From positions 1-33,433 of the forward strand of contig JBBQJT010000038.1 of the NCBI GenBank assembly GCA_038326165.1: 33,433 nt of DNA, given 5' to 3'. The DNA is from JAEUUM01 sp038326165 (GTDB taxonomy: Bacteria; Bacteroidota; Bacteroidia; Chitinophagales; Saprospiraceae). Shown here in pieces: positions 16,972 through 27,400 of the stretch. Both the position numbers and the translations under genes were made by a program. Numbering within the stretch: position 1 is the stretch's first letter; each line of letters begins with the position of its first letter. Below the pieces are notes generated by a model, which did not search any database, had not been told where the DNA came from, and saw only the letters and a program-made list of their open reading frames with translations.

Positions 16972-17583
16972 TTACAACTGTTTTTTAACTTGAATGGCAT
17001 CGTATTTTAGCTCAATATTTTTATATTCACGACTCCATTTTAACCAGCCAAAAATTGAAAATATTCCATAAAATAAATACAAAGCACTGTAAAAATATCC
17101 TGACTTCATCCAAAATAGATAGGCCATTGCTCCATCTATAACAATCCAATACATCCAATTTTCCAGTTTCTTTTTAACCAGTAACCAAGTGTTCAAAATC
17201 GAGAATACTGTGCAAAACGAATCAAATATTGGCGTCGATGCATCTGTATATTTCATGCAAATCCAAGCAAATAAACCACTAGTTAAGAAACCTATTCCTA
17301 GAAAAAAAAAATGCTCATTCAGATTCATTTTGGATATGGATAATCCTGCCAAAACTTCCTTGTCTCTCCATTGCAATAATCCTACTATTCCTGTTCCTAC
17401 ATAAAATAATTGCAGAAATCCATCCATGTACAACTTGTAGTAATAAAATGAAACTACCGCCCAAATGGCACTGCTGACAATAGAAGCTGCCCAGCAAAGT
17501 TTGTTTTGCTTGCTTGCCAACAACAAGTAAGCTACTGCAAACAAAACTGAAATGATTTCTAAAACCAATTGCAGATGAATCAT
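16972..17583 (-). CDS. pnuC: PnuC-family vitamin/nucleoside transporter
   Basis: The 203-residue inner-membrane protein has about seven hydrophobic helices and PnuC features: an early tryptophan-containing segment (NKLCWAASIVSSAIW), LYMDGFLQLFY, the SILNTWLLVKKKLENWMYW segment and a closing GIFSIFGWLKW. PnuC proteins carry nicotinamide riboside by facilitated diffusion, but relatives carry thiamine or riboflavin, and the substrate cannot be read from sequence. Its ATG overlaps the TGA of the GMC oxidoreductase by 4 nt (17580-17583), implying coupled translation. I see no TPP or FMN riboswitch upstream. NadE is also in the window but about 15 kb away. Confidence 0.88.
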   Translation of the reverse strand: MIHLQLVLEIISVLFAVAYLLLASKQNKLCWAASIVSSAIWAVVSFYYYKLYMDGFLQLFYVGTGIVGLLQWRDKEVLAGLSISKMNLNEHFFFLGIGFLTSGLFAWICMKYTDASTPIFDSFCTVFSILNTWLLVKKKLENWMYWIVIDGAMAYLFWMKSGYFYSALYLFYGIFSIFGWLKWSREYKNIELKYDAIQVKKQL

Positions 17584-19190
17584 TTCTTGCCTTTCAGAAT
17601 CATATCAGCTGCTTTCTCAGCAATCATTACAACCGTAGCATTGGTGTTACCTGCTATAATTATTGGCATAATGGAAGCGTCAATTACACGTATCCCAGAC
17701 AATCCATGAACCTTCAACTCATCGTCAACTACTGACATAGAATCATGTCCCATTTTGCACGTGCCTACAGGATGATACAAAGTTTCAGTTTGTAATTTGA
17801 TATGAGCCATTATTTCATCATCGCTTGTTCTCAATGGAGGCGTAATAATTTTCTCTCTGTATTGGTTGAAAGGCGTTTGAGATATTATTTCAATAGCCAT
17901 TTTGGTTCCTTTAAGCAGCGTGGCTGCATCTTCATCTTCACTCAAAAAATTATGATCTATCACTGGAGTAGCTTTGGGATCAGCTGATTGAAGATTAACA
18001 GACCCTCGACTTTTGGGTTTTAGCAGAATCGGCAAAATGGTATATCCATCTCGGTTGGTAGGGAATGATTTGATGTCATACAAGTCAATAACGGAGCTTT
18101 CCCCTAAGTGAAGTGGAACAAAATGAAATTGAAAATCAGTCCGGTCCTGAGTTGTTTTATTTAAGTTTACGAAGGCATTAGCTTCCAATGGGCTGCCTGT
18201 TAAGGGGCCACTTTTGTTTGCCATGAACTGAAACAACGATTTCATTTGGTTTATAAGGGTCAGTTGATGATTCAAACCAACTTTGGATTTACTCCAACTT
18301 CCTACGCCGGTGAACAAATGATCTTGCAGATTTTGACCAACGCCTTCCAGTTCATGAACCAAAGGAATTCTATGTCTGCCCAATTCTTCCTTTGAACCAA
18401 TACCTGAAAGCATCAATACTTGAGGCGAATTGAAAGCTCCAGCAGCAAGCAATACTTCTTCATTGACATGAAATTTTTGTGTGGTATTTTTTCCAGTCAA
18501 TACTTCTATGCCAATAGCTCTTTGATCTTTTACTAGAATTTTCTTAACATGTGCATGCGTAATTATCGTCAAGTTCTTGCGGTCGAGAATTGGTTTAATA
18601 AACGCAACAGCTGCACTGTGTCGCTTGCCATTCTTAATATTAAATTGCAATAAGCCTGCGCCTAAATGATCATTGCCATTACAATCGGGATTGCGAGCAA
18701 TACCGGTTGATTCACACGCTTCAACAAAAGTATCGGACAGGATTGTGTGGGGTCTGTAACTCACATGGAGTTCACCACCTTGTTGGTGCCATTCATTAGA
18801 TAATTGGGCATTGTCCTCGCTTTTCATGAAATACGGCAACAGTTCTTCGTAACCCCATCCTTTGTTGCCAAGTTGCTCCCACTCATCATAATCAAGTCGG
18901 TGTCCACGCACATATGCCATTGCGTTGGTGGAGCTGCATCCACCCATAACTTTACCTCTTGGCAAGTAGATTCTTCGGTTGTTGAGTTTGGATTGCGGAG
19001 TCCCCCAGTAGCTCCAATCAACTCTGGTTTTATTAAGTTTGGTGTAAGCTGCCGGAATATGAATCTCGGGTTTGGTATCCCTGCCTCCTGCTTCAATCAA
19101 CAAAACTGTATGATCCAATGAAAGCCTATTGGCAAGAACGCAACCGGCAGTTCCTGCTCCTATAATAATATAATCAAATGTATTAGCCAC
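17580..19190 (-). CDS. GMC-family FAD oxidoreductase (choline dehydrogenase-like)
   Basis: The 536-residue flavoprotein has the FAD dinucleotide motif GAGTAG (11-16), GMC signature 1 (RGKVMGGCSSTNAMAYVRG), signature 2 (GAFNSPQVLMLSGIGS), the catalytic His of YHPVGTCKMG (about H473) and the Asn pair in AGNTNATVVMIAEKAAD. It probably oxidises an alcohol; similarity is closest to choline and related alcohol dehydrogenases, but the substrate is unknown. There is no signal peptide. The start is GTG at 19190: no in-frame ATG lies between it and an upstream stop, and the FAD motif requires this N terminus. A weak -7-like TACCTTCG (19203-19196) lies 5 nt before the GTG. It follows the isomerase gene by 52 nt. 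Confidence 0.93.
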   Translation of the reverse strand: MANTFDYIIIGAGTAGCVLANRLSLDHTVLLIEAGGRDTKPEIHIPAAYTKLNKTRVDWSYWGTPQSKLNNRRIYLPRGKVMGGCSSTNAMAYVRGHRLDYDEWEQLGNKGWGYEELLPYFMKSEDNAQLSNEWHQQGGELHVSYRPHTILSDTFVEACESTGIARNPDCNGNDHLGAGLLQFNIKNGKRHSAAVAFIKPILDRKNLTIITHAHVKKILVKDQRAIGIEVLTGKNTTQKFHVNEEVLLAAGAFNSPQVLMLSGIGSKEELGRHRIPLVHELEGVGQNLQDHLFTGVGSWSKSKVGLNHQLTLINQMKSLFQFMANKSGPLTGSPLEANAFVNLNKTTQDRTDFQFHFVPLHLGESSVIDLYDIKSFPTNRDGYTILPILLKPKSRGSVNLQSADPKATPVIDHNFLSEDEDAATLLKGTKMAIEIISQTPFNQYREKIITPPLRTSDDEIMAHIKLQTETLYHPVGTCKMGHDSMSVVDDELKVHGLSGIRVIDASIMPIIIAGNTNATVVMIAEKAADMILKGKK

Positions 19191-19242
19191 AGTAACGAAG
19201 GTAAGACAATGAAAATTATTTCTTAGTATTATTGATTAAAGA

Positions 19243-20232
19243 TTAGACTTTTCCGAGTTCAGCTTTTAGGAAATCGATAACCAAAACTTCATTTGCGTTG
19301 ACATTTCTTAATTGGGCGAGTTCAACCGATATCCAGTCACCAAGATGAACGAAATACATCATTCGCTCCATCAAACTATTACCCTTTGAAAATAACTCAA
19401 TGTAAGTGGGTGCATAATTGTTGATGATCTCTTTGCAAATATCTAAACGAACAACATTTCTATCATAATCATCTGAATTGCGAAATACTACCACCGCCCA
19501 TTCATCTTTCTTTTCACGCCATCCCACCAACTCATTGTGATTCATTTCGGGCAAAACATGGTGCCAGCATAGCATTTTAGAATTTTCGTTGATCTGTTGT
19601 CTGAATCTTACAGCAACCGACTCCATTCTATCTGTGGTATATATTATTGGAATTTTACCAACCAACATTTGGGCAACCAACTTAGCTTTATCTCTAATAT
19701 CTTCGGTTTCTGCCTCAAGTAATGCATAAGAAGTTCCAACCAATTTTGGCAAGGTATCTGATATCAAGCCCAAATGATTTAGAATAAATATTTGCTGAAC
19801 AAGGCTATAGCCCAGACAGGCTCTTGGAGACGGCCAATTATCAGGGAGTTTAATGTAGTCGAATCCACATTCAATTGCCAATTCTATGAGCTTTCCACCT
19901 GATGAAATACAAACTACTTTGGAACCTGAATTTTTTAACAAATGAAATGCGGTCAAAGTCTCTTCAGTGTTACCGCTATAAGAAGATACAATAACCAAAG
20001 TTGATGCATCTATGTAGGCAGGAATTTCATACGATTTATTGATTGTCATAGGAACCTTCAATTCCTTTCTTACCAACTCAATTACAAAATTTCCACCTAT
20101 ACCTGAACCTCCTAAACCGGTCACAAAAATATTTCTGATATCCGAGGTATGTTTATTTATTTTAGCCATCGCTCCAATTTCCATCGCTTCCTTGAGTTGT
20201 TCTGGAAATTTAGCCACCAATTGATCCATCAT
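19243..20232 (-). CDS. Bifunctional phosphoglucose/phosphomannose isomerase
   Basis: The 329-residue cytoplasmic enzyme has two SIS folds. It shows the glycine-rich VTGLGGSGIGGNF start of the first SIS domain, the phosphosugar-binding SYSGNTEET (about 83-91), PSPRACLGYS, and the isomerase segment LPEMNHNELVGW with likely catalytic E234. This short PGI/PMI form interconverts glucose 6-phosphate or mannose 6-phosphate with fructose 6-phosphate. It is best known from archaea but is also found in Bacteroidota. The start could be either of two adjacent Met codons (20232 or 20229). Its promoter lies in the short divergent gap with yraN. Confidence 0.93.
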   Translation of the reverse strand: MMDQLVAKFPEQLKEAMEIGAMAKINKHTSDIRNIFVTGLGGSGIGGNFVIELVRKELKVPMTINKSYEIPAYIDASTLVIVSSYSGNTEETLTAFHLLKNSGSKVVCISSGGKLIELAIECGFDYIKLPDNWPSPRACLGYSLVQQIFILNHLGLISDTLPKLVGTSYALLEAETEDIRDKAKLVAQMLVGKIPIIYTTDRMESVAVRFRQQINENSKMLCWHHVLPEMNHNELVGWREKKDEWAVVVFRNSDDYDRNVVRLDICKEIINNYAPTYIELFSKGNSLMERMMYFVHLGDWISVELAQLRNVNANEVLVIDFLKAELGKV

Positions 20233-20264
20233 AATCGTTGTGTAATACTTATTATATTATACCA

Positions 20265-20297
20265 CAAAGATAGGTGTTTCCTTACCTTTACCACCAA
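20265..20297 (-). promoter_or_regulatory. Promoter for the isomerase gene in the divergent gap with yraN
   Basis: Read on the - strand: TTG (20297-20295), 22 nt, then TATCTTTG (20272-20265), a perfect -7 element 32 nt before the isomerase start. On the + strand the same gap holds TACCTTTA (20283-20290), one mismatch, 19 nt before yraN but with no TTG at a proper distance. Confidence 0.5.
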
Positions 20298-20309
20298 GTT
20301 TCTTGAACA

Positions 20310-20672
20310 ATGGCCAAACATTTGGAACAAGGCAAAAAAGGCGAAGAACTTGCACTTCAATACCTAAAGTCATTGGGATATCAAATTCTTGAAATAAACT
20401 GGCGTTTCAGTCGTGCTGAAATCGACCTGATTGCAATGGATAATGATACCCTGGTATTCGTCGAAGTAAAGACCCGTAGCTCATCAAGTTACGGGATGCC
20501 AGAGGAATTTGTAAACGATCGAAAAGAAACCTTATTACTTGATGCCGCCGGAGTTTATGCGGAATCCATAGCTCATGAATGGGCTGTTCGTTTTGATTTA
20601 ATCAGTTTGATTGGAACGGGTAATACATACGAATTGCAACATTTTAAGGATGTATTCTATCCAGAGTGGTGA
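20310..20672 (+). CDS. yraN: YraN / UPF0102 family endonuclease-like protein
   Basis: The 120-residue product has the Holliday-junction-resolvase-like nuclease pattern: Glu in the first helix (KGEELALQYL), then the core RAEIDLIAMDNDTLVFVEVK, in which Asp, Glu and Lys would form the metal site. Length and motif order are typical of YraN. Its cellular role is poorly known; a link to DNA processing is inferred from the fold. An AlkD-like gene follows on the same strand after 64 nt, so both may be expressed together. Confidence 0.93.
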   Translation: MAKHLEQGKKGEELALQYLKSLGYQILEINWRFSRAEIDLIAMDNDTLVFVEVKTRSSSSYGMPEEFVNDRKETLLLDAAGVYAESIAHEWAVRFDLISLIGTGNTYELQHFKDVFYPEW

Positions 20673-20736
20673 GCATGCCAATGTTCCTAGGCTTTGTAAA
20701 AAGTAAAAATCAACTGAGATTCAAAACGCTAAAATA

Positions 20737-21411
20737 ATGAATCTAAAAAATTACGTTGACGGAATCGCACAGATATTTCATGAAAAAGGCAAGCCTGAAA
20801 TTGCCTTTCATCAGGCTAAATACATGAAAAACCATTTCCAATTCTATGGTTTAAAAGTTCAGGAATGGACGGGTTTAAGCAAAATTTACTTTATTGAACA
20901 TGGTTATCCTCCAATTGATGAATTAGACGAATTCGTAAAGATGTGCTACAGTTATCCACAACGGGAGATGCACTATTTTGCTATAAACGTACTTGAAAAA
21001 CTGGGCAAAAATTTACCCGCGTCGGCAATAGATATTTACGAATACGCTATTACCAATCAATCTTGGTGGGATTCAGTGGATAGGATTGCCAAATTAGTAG
21101 GTCAGCACTTGACATTACACCCTGAACTTCAGCCCTCGACAACCGATAGGTTCAATGAAAGCGATCATTTGTGGCTGATTCGAGTGTCTATAATTTTTCA
21201 ATTGTTTTACCGGTATAATACGGATATAAAACTACTGGAAAAATATATGCTGCCCTGTTTGAGACATAAAGACTTTTTTATCAGAAAGGCCATCGGCTGG
21301 GCTTTGAGACAATACGGCAGATACAACCCGGAATTTGTGGTAAACTTCGTAGAGCAGCACCAACGTGAAATGAGTGGATTATCAATCAGAGAGGCCATTA
21401 GGAACTTATAA
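20737..21411 (+). CDS. AlkD-like DNA alkylation repair protein
   Basis: The 224-residue, all-helical HEAT-like repeat protein resembles AlkD, a DNA glycosylase that removes bulky or cationic alkylated bases such as 7-methylguanine and 3-methyladenine without base flipping. The functional residues are visible: W111 and D115 in NQSWWDSVD and R149 in LWLIRVSI, close to the W109/D113/R148 positions described for the Bacillus enzyme. The C-terminal FFIRKAIGWALRQYGR repeat is also typical. It ends 28 nt from the convergent sprA gene. An imperfect -7-like TAGGCTTTG (one extra base) lies in the gap after yraN. Confidence 0.93.
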   Translation: MNLKNYVDGIAQIFHEKGKPEIAFHQAKYMKNHFQFYGLKVQEWTGLSKIYFIEHGYPPIDELDEFVKMCYSYPQREMHYFAINVLEKLGKNLPASAIDIYEYAITNQSWWDSVDRIAKLVGQHLTLHPELQPSTTDRFNESDHLWLIRVSIIFQLFYRYNTDIKLLEKYMLPCLRHKDFFIRKAIGWALRQYGRYNPEFVVNFVEQHQREMSGLSIREAIRNL

Positions 21412-21439
21412 ATTGGTTATAACTTCCAAACGCTTGTAT

Positions 21440-24400
21440 CTACTGAAGTGAAAAACGGACCATTACACCTGCCGAAGTATTAACAGTAGGGAATGATTCA
21501 GTAGTTTTAGGTACTACTTTGTTATACTCCCAGAATACACGTAAACTCAGTCGTTTGTTTAGTTGATAATCAGCATTTGGGGTTAAGCGTATGGTGGTAG
21601 CTCCTCTGGTTTTTTGATTCAAATTTTGATCCAAAAAGTGATTGGAAGTTACATCATCACGGTAGGAAAAATCGAACTTGATATTCAAATCCCGACCAGT
21701 AGCCGCTTTCTTAGATTTACCAGGCGCCAATTTCTTGTCATCCTTTTTGGGTTTCTTCTTTGGGTTTTTCTTAACTAAGAATGGAATGTCGATATTTTTA
21801 ATCCTGTACCCGTATCCAATAGTAAATTCTTGAACCTGACTTTCTGCAAGTGTATTGTCCACAAAACTCATCTGCAAATTCCTTGATTTCTTAAATTCAA
21901 ATCTGAAATTCATGTCATTTTTCAATTTCATGTCAAGTCCTATCAATGGAGAGAAATCCTCACGAATAAGGATGGTCGGAACTTCAAACTTGGCAAAGTA
22001 ATTCTGGGTTGCGGGTTGTTCGGTTGGTGAGTTAGGATTATAAAAAGCGTTGGTATTAAAGTTATTGACCGTTAATGTCGAGTTGTATGCATGAGTAATA
22101 TTGATGGCTGTGAATATATCTTTCAAGCCTGGCAGCTTTGCCAATCCTGCATAATTCAATCTCCAGTTTGGCTTGGGCAATGTCCTGAACAACCCATCTG
22201 TCAGCGAAACCTTATTGGCATCTGCTTTGGTATATGCCGCAATGAAAGATGGAATCAAAACATCCTGCTGGTATCTACCATAGCCCTCTGTATAATTTCC
22301 ATATTGAAAATCTACGGGGTGCTGACCAGTACCTAATCTTTTGGATAAAATGGTTCTATTGTCTTCAAATTTTTGAAACAAACCATCGATGTCTTTTACA
22401 AATAGTGTATTCAGCGCAAGAAAAGAAACTGTAAATGAACCAACCTCACGGACTCCTAAGCTTTGGAAGCCTTGATCTACTGCAGGTTTTTTGAAATCTT
22501 CAATTCTGTTGAGTGAATAGTTTTGTTTGACATCTAAATCTACTTTGAAATCAGAGAATGGCTCCAACTTGAGTTGACCATTTATTTCACGTGTATAGTT
22601 TCTACTTACTGGCTGATTCAAGAAAATACTACTGGTTATCCAGCCTCTGGAAGCAGCGTTATTGAGCCATGCATCTGATGGTCGTTGACCCAATAAGAAT
22701 TCAACTCCAGGAGCAGAAAAATTGTCATTCGATCCCAATAACTTAGAGCTAGGCAAAAAGCCTGGTACCGAGTTTTGAAAATTCTCGGAGTAGGTGAGCT
22801 TACCTCTTCTGATAGTCAAAAGAGGTCTGATCAGGATTCTTTCTGCAAGCGTAACACCTTGTTCTTTGGGTTTTTTCTCCTTTGCTTTGTCTGCCTTCTT
22901 GGCATTCGGGTTATCTGGATCATCCTTGGCTGTAAGTCCGGCGTCTGGTTTCCCAACTTGACGTTTTACTCCTTTTGCATCGGTTCTATTGCCCGCACTG
23001 TTCTTCTTATCAATTTTCTTTAAATACTTGAAACTGTTGTAGATGGATTCAAAATCAAAGTCTCCTGTTATTTGGCGTTGCTGAGTATTTGAAATGATAT
23101 TACCCAAGGAATCAGTATTCAATGATGATCTGTTCCAAGTGTATCCGGTGCTTACTTGAGCGCGAACAGTTGTCCACGCAAGGAAAGGTATTTGTTTGGT
23201 TGGCAAGGTATAGTTTGCAGCGATATCGTGCTTGTATGTTCTTGTGCGACCACCGTCTCTGATATTTTGTTTTATGAAATCTCGTTTTTCAGATCTTGTG
23301 TACAATTCTCCAGTAGCTGGATTAGTGGCTGTCTCTGGTCGTTCATCAATCAATGAAGTATTGAGTGCATTGAATGTCAATTTGAGCGACTTGGCCAAAT
23401 CCCAGTTCGTATTGTAACTTCTATCCCAAGCCCATCGCTTGTCAAAGAAGGTATTGGTTGCTGGATTGTCACCAGCAAATCGGTATTTGGTCTGCTGAAA
23501 ATCTCGATCCATGTTGGTTCGGAATACCAACCCGTTGGGAACTGGGTTGAAGTTGAACTGACTCAATAACCTGACCCATTTATTGTCCTTGATAATGTTC
23601 TTAAATGGTTCAACATATTTAACTTGCCGTGCATAATTGTAATCCAATGAACCTTGGTAATTTTTTATCTGGTCTTGTTCAATAAAAGGATCTCGTCTAT
23701 CCGTTTGGGTATAACCATAACTCAAGCTGAGATTCTCAACATCCCAAGGTTTGGGTTTTGCCTTGGTGTCCCTTCGTTCCTTACGAATATTAGCAAAGTT
23801 CAAGCTTTGGATATTGTTGTAATCCTCAGCTTGCTTTCGAGCTTCTTTTCGCTTGTCGGCATCGGAAATAGCTTTCAATTTTTCTTTAAGTGGAATATCC
23901 AAATCATACGGATCAAATTCTGGTGTGCGCGTGGTATTGGAAACTTGGGCAAGCATCGGAATTTTTATTCCCAATGATTGAGGCAAAAATTTACTCAATT
24001 CAAGTTCAAGTGCTCCATCATATTGCACTACTTGTTCTCGTTTCCGTTCGCCGACACGCTGCTCGAGTGATCCCCAACCTATGGAAGTGAAATTACCCGC
24101 GAGGTTAATCCTCCCTAAGTCTGCTAATTTTACATCCATTCGAGCCAATCCGGCATAACCATTTCGCTCATTGAATCCATTGACCCGCAACTCGTTGACC
24201 CAAATTTGGGCACAATGCGCCGCTTTTTGTTCATCCACATTTCGGACTCCTATCATAAAGCCTTTAACCAAACCAAGGTTGGGATTTCCAAAAATCCTTA
24301 TCTTGCTGCTAGGTCGGTCAGGATCGTCTTTTTCGTAAATAGTGGTCAGTGAAGCGCCTGTATTGTTTCGCTCAGTTTTAATATTCCTGAAATTCTCCAA

Positions 24401-27400
24401 CAACACATCCATTTCATTTCGCCATACTTCTCGGGCATACTGATCACTCCCACGCTGCCCCAAATTGTCAGAATTTGACATTTTTAAAGGCATTTCATAT
24501 TCGTAATAATTTGCTTCAAAGTCAGAACCAAAACGGAAGAATAATTTCAAGTCGGAAGAATCTGAATCTTTACTTTCAGCATGGACGAACATTCTCATAC
24601 GGTCAAATACACGTAAATCCATTCTGGAAAGCTTGTAGATAGCACGAGAATCTCCAGGCTTTAAATTGCAAACATCAACAGCTATAGATTGCTCATCTTG
24701 CAGAACATCCTGTGAGGTTTGTAAGGTATTTTCACGTATAATTCCTGGAGGTGTAACGTAATTAAATGGCAATCTTGCATTGTTCTCTTCAATACCTACT
24801 GCGTTTACATCAAATTTTGTAGCATCATCCGGGTCAACAATTATAGTAGCCCCAAAAGGTCGCTGATATTTTCTCCACTGACTTCTGATCAATTCAAATG
24901 TTGCAAACCGACAAGTAACTTCTCTTTCAAAACCATGCATGTACAAACGAATGAAACGAATACTTCTGAAGTCGGCAATACCTCCTACAGCCCTTGAATA
25001 CTCACGTATTGGAATTACAAAACGATACCAGATTCTATCTGATGATGGTCCTTTTATACTTTCAACGATATATTTATTTGCATTTAATCCTCCTGCACCA
25101 TCGGGTGTCAAAGGAATTTTATACTCAAAATAGGCTTCAGCTTCATTGAGTGTATTGTCAATTACAATATCTTCATTGTCTGGTTGCTGCGAGTTGGAAT
25201 TGATTTGGTTGCCCTGAGCAGCTTGGTTGTTTCCCTGTTGTCCATTGAATCTCGAATACTTTTCAAAAATGGTGGTTTGGTCATTAAACGATTCATCTTG
25301 AAATGACTTGAAGTTATCATTGCTCGGGTCAGCTTCAAAATCTGCTATAGCTTGATCTGTCATTGGCACAAGAGCATTTTTATACTCTTCAAGCACATAA
25401 TTAAAATGTTGCCTTTCCCCATCATCATTCAATCCATCCAAACCAACATCTTGTTGCTGTCGCACTTCGGGTTCAGCATCAAATGCATTGTTCACCGGCG
25501 GCCTTCTGGGTACTCTGGCAAGTCTTGTTTGATCAGTACGGAAGTCAGGTTCTTTTGTAGAAGGAAGTGAGTTTTCAAAGAATTGTCTCGAATCTCTCAA
25601 TACGTCTTCACTGACATTACCTAAATTGATATATAGTTCACCTTCATTTGTCTGGTCTTTGATATATGGACTTAACATCCAAAACTCTATGTATTCGTAG
25701 TTTGCTGCTTCAAAGTCATTGTTGTTCAATAAATTTCGCATAATTCCACCCCATCTAGACTCTGGATTTTTTAGTTTTCCATTGGGTAAAAGGCCAGCAC
25801 TGTATGGAGTTCCTTGAGGACGTTCCATGTTATATATGCCTCTGATAGAAGGTTCAAAGTGAAGGTCAAATGTCTGAATATTGGTCAATTGTCCTTGAAG
25901 TATTTGTCGATTGGGGAAAATTTCACGTTGCAGAATTCCAGCGATATAATCATTGCCTTGATCATCAGGTGCCAAGTTACTTCTTAATGTTTCGTCAATT
26001 CTATACCAAGAAAGCTTAGCTCGGTTAGCTCCGCTGTATGTTGAATCGATGAGTTGTGATTCAGGAAACAATTGATTTTTTTCATTGTTGGCTGATTGCG
26101 GCACCGAAGCTGGAAACCACAACTGCGCCGGAGCTCGGATATCTAGACCATTAGTTGCTCCTTCAAAGTCATCGATATATACGTTACCTTCACCTCCTGC
26201 AGTTTCATTAATTGCGCTTGAGTGTCCTGGTCTCAACATTGCTGTTTCAGCGAGAAAGTTAACAGTAGACATTTCTTTGGTGGATACCAAAGGCAATCTA
26301 TCAAGCAATTTTGTTAAGCCTGGCAGATTGTGTTGTGCATTGAAATCCAATCCATATATCTTATTGTTAATTGGATCTTCTCCTACGTTTACTTTTTGTG
26401 TAAAGGGTCTTTCAAACAGTTGTAGGAAAGTACCACCAACGCTCATATTCTTGGCCAATTGGTAATCAGCACGCAAGCCGAACATTGTTCTGGTCTGAAA
26501 GCTGAACAATGAGTTATCTTCAAAGGACACTTTTACCGGAACTCCTCCTAACAAATAGGAATCATTGATGATTTTTACTCGACCTGTATTGTAATCAATG
26601 GTATAATCTACATTTCTTTCTAATTGTCTTCCTCCGGCTGTTACAACTTCACTATTGGGCGGCAAGTTGAATACGCCAAGTGATATATCGGATGATACAT
26701 TGGAACGGAATGAACCTTTGATGGTAAAACGGTTGAACTCAGCAAATTCTCTTGCAATTGTGACTGTTGAATCGTACAACTGCTGATAGGTATATTGTCT
26801 TCTAAGATCTGGATTGGTGATCTGCTTTGACAAGGATGAACCAAATGGCTCAAGCACTGGAAACATTACCCTTCCTGTTCTGGTATTTACAGTCAATCCT
26901 GGCACATAGTCAAAGAATCCATCAGGAAACGGATCTTGACGACGGTTCAAATTATCTAGATTCAGAACTTCTATCAATGGTCTGCCTTCCAAATTGGTTG
27001 CCGGCAAAAAACGCTTTTGTCCTTTACCTGGATCTTCATACAATACATCCAAGCGGAATTCTTCTTGATCTACGTTGTATGCACCAACGGAATAGACGTT
27101 TTTCATCATCAAATCCCAAATAGGCAGATCAATTCTCGGTGTCGAGCTTTTTAGCATCTTGATGATCATGACGTCTAGATTATCTGGGTCAGCAGGATTC
27201 TCACTACCAAATTGTCCAATTCGGTAAGTCTTCCCATTGTAAACATATTCTATGGCTACTCCCAATACATCCGCAGGTTTCAAATTCACATTGACTGAAA
27301 TGGTACCCAATTCTCTGTTGAGCGTGTATTCGTTATCTTTAAGGGATCGTGCTCTTATTTTTTCAAAATCTCTAATTTGTTGAAATTTGAAATCAGGCCC

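Noticed and set aside
19191..19242. Possible vitamin riboswitch (TPP or FMN) upstream of the GMC/pnuC pair
   Set aside because: The gap is only 52 nt and pnuC itself starts inside the GMC stop; no conserved riboswitch core is visible.
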